Shown here: positions 5,969-6,390 of the stretch, one piece after another | Layout: every line of letters starts with the position of its first letter | Position numbering within the stretch: position 1 is the first letter of the stretch | Assembly (NCBI GenBank): GCA_900553215.1 | Contig: USCJ01000084.1 | Span: 1-6,390 of the forward strand | Direction of reading: 5' to 3' | DNA: 6,390 nt | Source: an uncultured Collinsella sp. | GTDB lineage: Bacteria; Actinomycetota; Coriobacteriia; Coriobacteriales; Coriobacteriaceae | Made by a program: the position numbers and the translations under genes | The notes under the pieces: model-generated | What the model was told of the DNA's origin: nothing | Databases searched by the model: none | What the model saw: only the letters and a program-made list of their open reading frames with translations

Positions 5969-6130
5969 CAGCGGCTCCTTTCAAAACTCAGCAAACATAA
6001 TACCGCGAACTGTGCAGACAACCCCCGCAGATACGTCCGGGCGGGCTCGCAATTACTTCAGCGAGGCTGTTTTTCCCAATCAAGCGAAGAAGACGCGGGG
6101 CTTCGACGCCAGGGCGGTACCCCCGCCAGC
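5969..6130. other. Non-coding upstream region of ogt
   Basis: No gene is supported here. Next to ogt, leftward TATTAT (6002-5997) could be a -10, but no -35 of decent match lies at normal spacing. CTCGC (6046-6050) and GCGAG (6061-6065) form a small hairpin. CGGGGCTTCG (6096-6105) is exactly complementary to CGAAGCCCCG (6170-6179) inside the neighbouring palindrome, so this stretch may belong to the same repeat unit. GGCGG/CCGCC around 6114-6127 makes another small stem. Confidence 0.4.
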
Positions 6131-6313
6131 TGAGCTCTAATACTTTCCCGAGAAGTGAACGAGTAAAAACGAAGCCCCGGAGCATCCACACCTTTAGACC
6201 AAAAAACCGCAGGATTCGCGCTGCAAAACCGCAGGAAATAGCGGTCAAAATATGCCAATGCTTCGGGGGTCCAAATAAGGTCGTTCACTTCACGGGAAAA
6301 GTATTAGACCTCA
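6131..6313. repeat. Long imperfect palindrome, MITE-like or dispersed repeat
   Basis: The ends 6131-6162 and 6281-6313 are inverted copies matching at 30 of 33 positions, with one missing T and two substitutions. They run from TGAG...TCTAATACTTT to AAGTGAACGA. Inside, CCCCGGAGCAT (6175-6185) pairs with ATGCTTCGGGG (6258-6268) with one wobble or mismatch, GACC (6197-6200) pairs with GGTC (6243-6246), and the tip holds two copies of AAAACCGCAGGA (6203-6214, 6225-6236). The whole 183 bp can fold as one long hairpin. There is no transposase inside and no clear target-site duplication. Leftward open reading frames cross it, but they lack a ribosome-binding site and simply translate the palindrome. 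A non-autonomous element is the favoured reading, with a structured intergenic repeat as the alternative. Confidence 0.75.
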
Positions 6314-6390
6314 ATTCGCACCAAGCCCAAAGTCACCCCAGGCAGCAGGCGCGAAGCGCCGCCGCTGCCGCCACGGCCCCGCAGTAGACC
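6304..6390 (-). CDS. Possible C-terminal end of a leftward gene entering from the right
   Basis: Read leftward, the frame entering at 6390 stays open for 28 codons and stops at TAA (6306-6304), ending in LLPGVTLGLVRIEV. A second frame is open from 6389 to a TGA at 6335-6333 and is richer in G/C at third positions (end ALRACCLG). I cannot decide between them or exclude that neither is coding, and I recognise no family. In the first case the final codons and stop would lie inside the palindromic repeat. Confidence 0.2.
   Translation of the reverse strand, partial: GLLRGRGGSGGASRLLPGVTLGLVRIEV

Noticed and set aside
6058..6288. Leftward 76-codon open frame starting GTG near the right palindrome arm
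   Set aside because: It has no ribosome-binding site, and its first two thirds are the palindrome itself; best seen as translated repeat.
1..6390. CRISPR array, tRNA, rRNA, transposase or phage genes
   Set aside because: No regularly spaced repeats, cloverleaf, rRNA-like sequence or recombinase motifs were found in the window.

Overview
The window is a GC-rich bacterial chromosome segment with high G+C at third codon positions, compact gene packing and several GTG starts. Gene content and style suggest an intestinal Coriobacteriia member, most likely Collinsella or a close relative. This placement is a judgement from recalled protein similarity, not a search.

Layout. The left third is on the + strand. 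A perfect 14-bp LexA-type palindrome (46-59) precedes a GyrI-like small-molecule-binding protein (116-754). Next comes a ClC-family antiporter (925-2184) whose motifs point to the fluoride/proton (CLC-F) branch. It has its own promoter and a leader hairpin followed by five T. All further confident genes are on the - strand, so the antiporter gene converges on an AIM24/TIGR00266 protein (2254-2928, transcribed leftward), with a terminator for the latter between them. To the right lie a sensor histidine kinase (3096-4475) and its OmpR/PhoB-type response regulator (4478-5161). The regulator is transcribed first and is separated from the kinase by 2 nt. The operon is preceded by a tandem 7-bp direct repeat with 11-bp period, placed like a PhoB-family operator, and ends in a perfect 11-bp hairpin terminator. 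Further right is an O6-methylguanine-DNA methyltransferase gene (5390-5968).

The right end (5969-6390) has no confident gene. It holds a roughly 183-bp imperfect palindrome with long terminal inverted repeats (6131-6313), resembling a MITE or another dispersed palindromic repeat. Beyond it, the window edge may carry the last codons of another leftward gene.

How it fits together. Two proteins relate to DNA damage: the GyrI-like protein under a probable SOS operator, and Ogt, which has no visible SOS box. The ClC protein probably exports a toxic halide. The two-component system looks autoregulated, but its stimulus cannot be read from the sequence. The most original leads are the SOS-box/GyrI-like pairing, the antiporter's leader hairpin, the tandem repeat before the response regulator, and the palindromic element at the right end.
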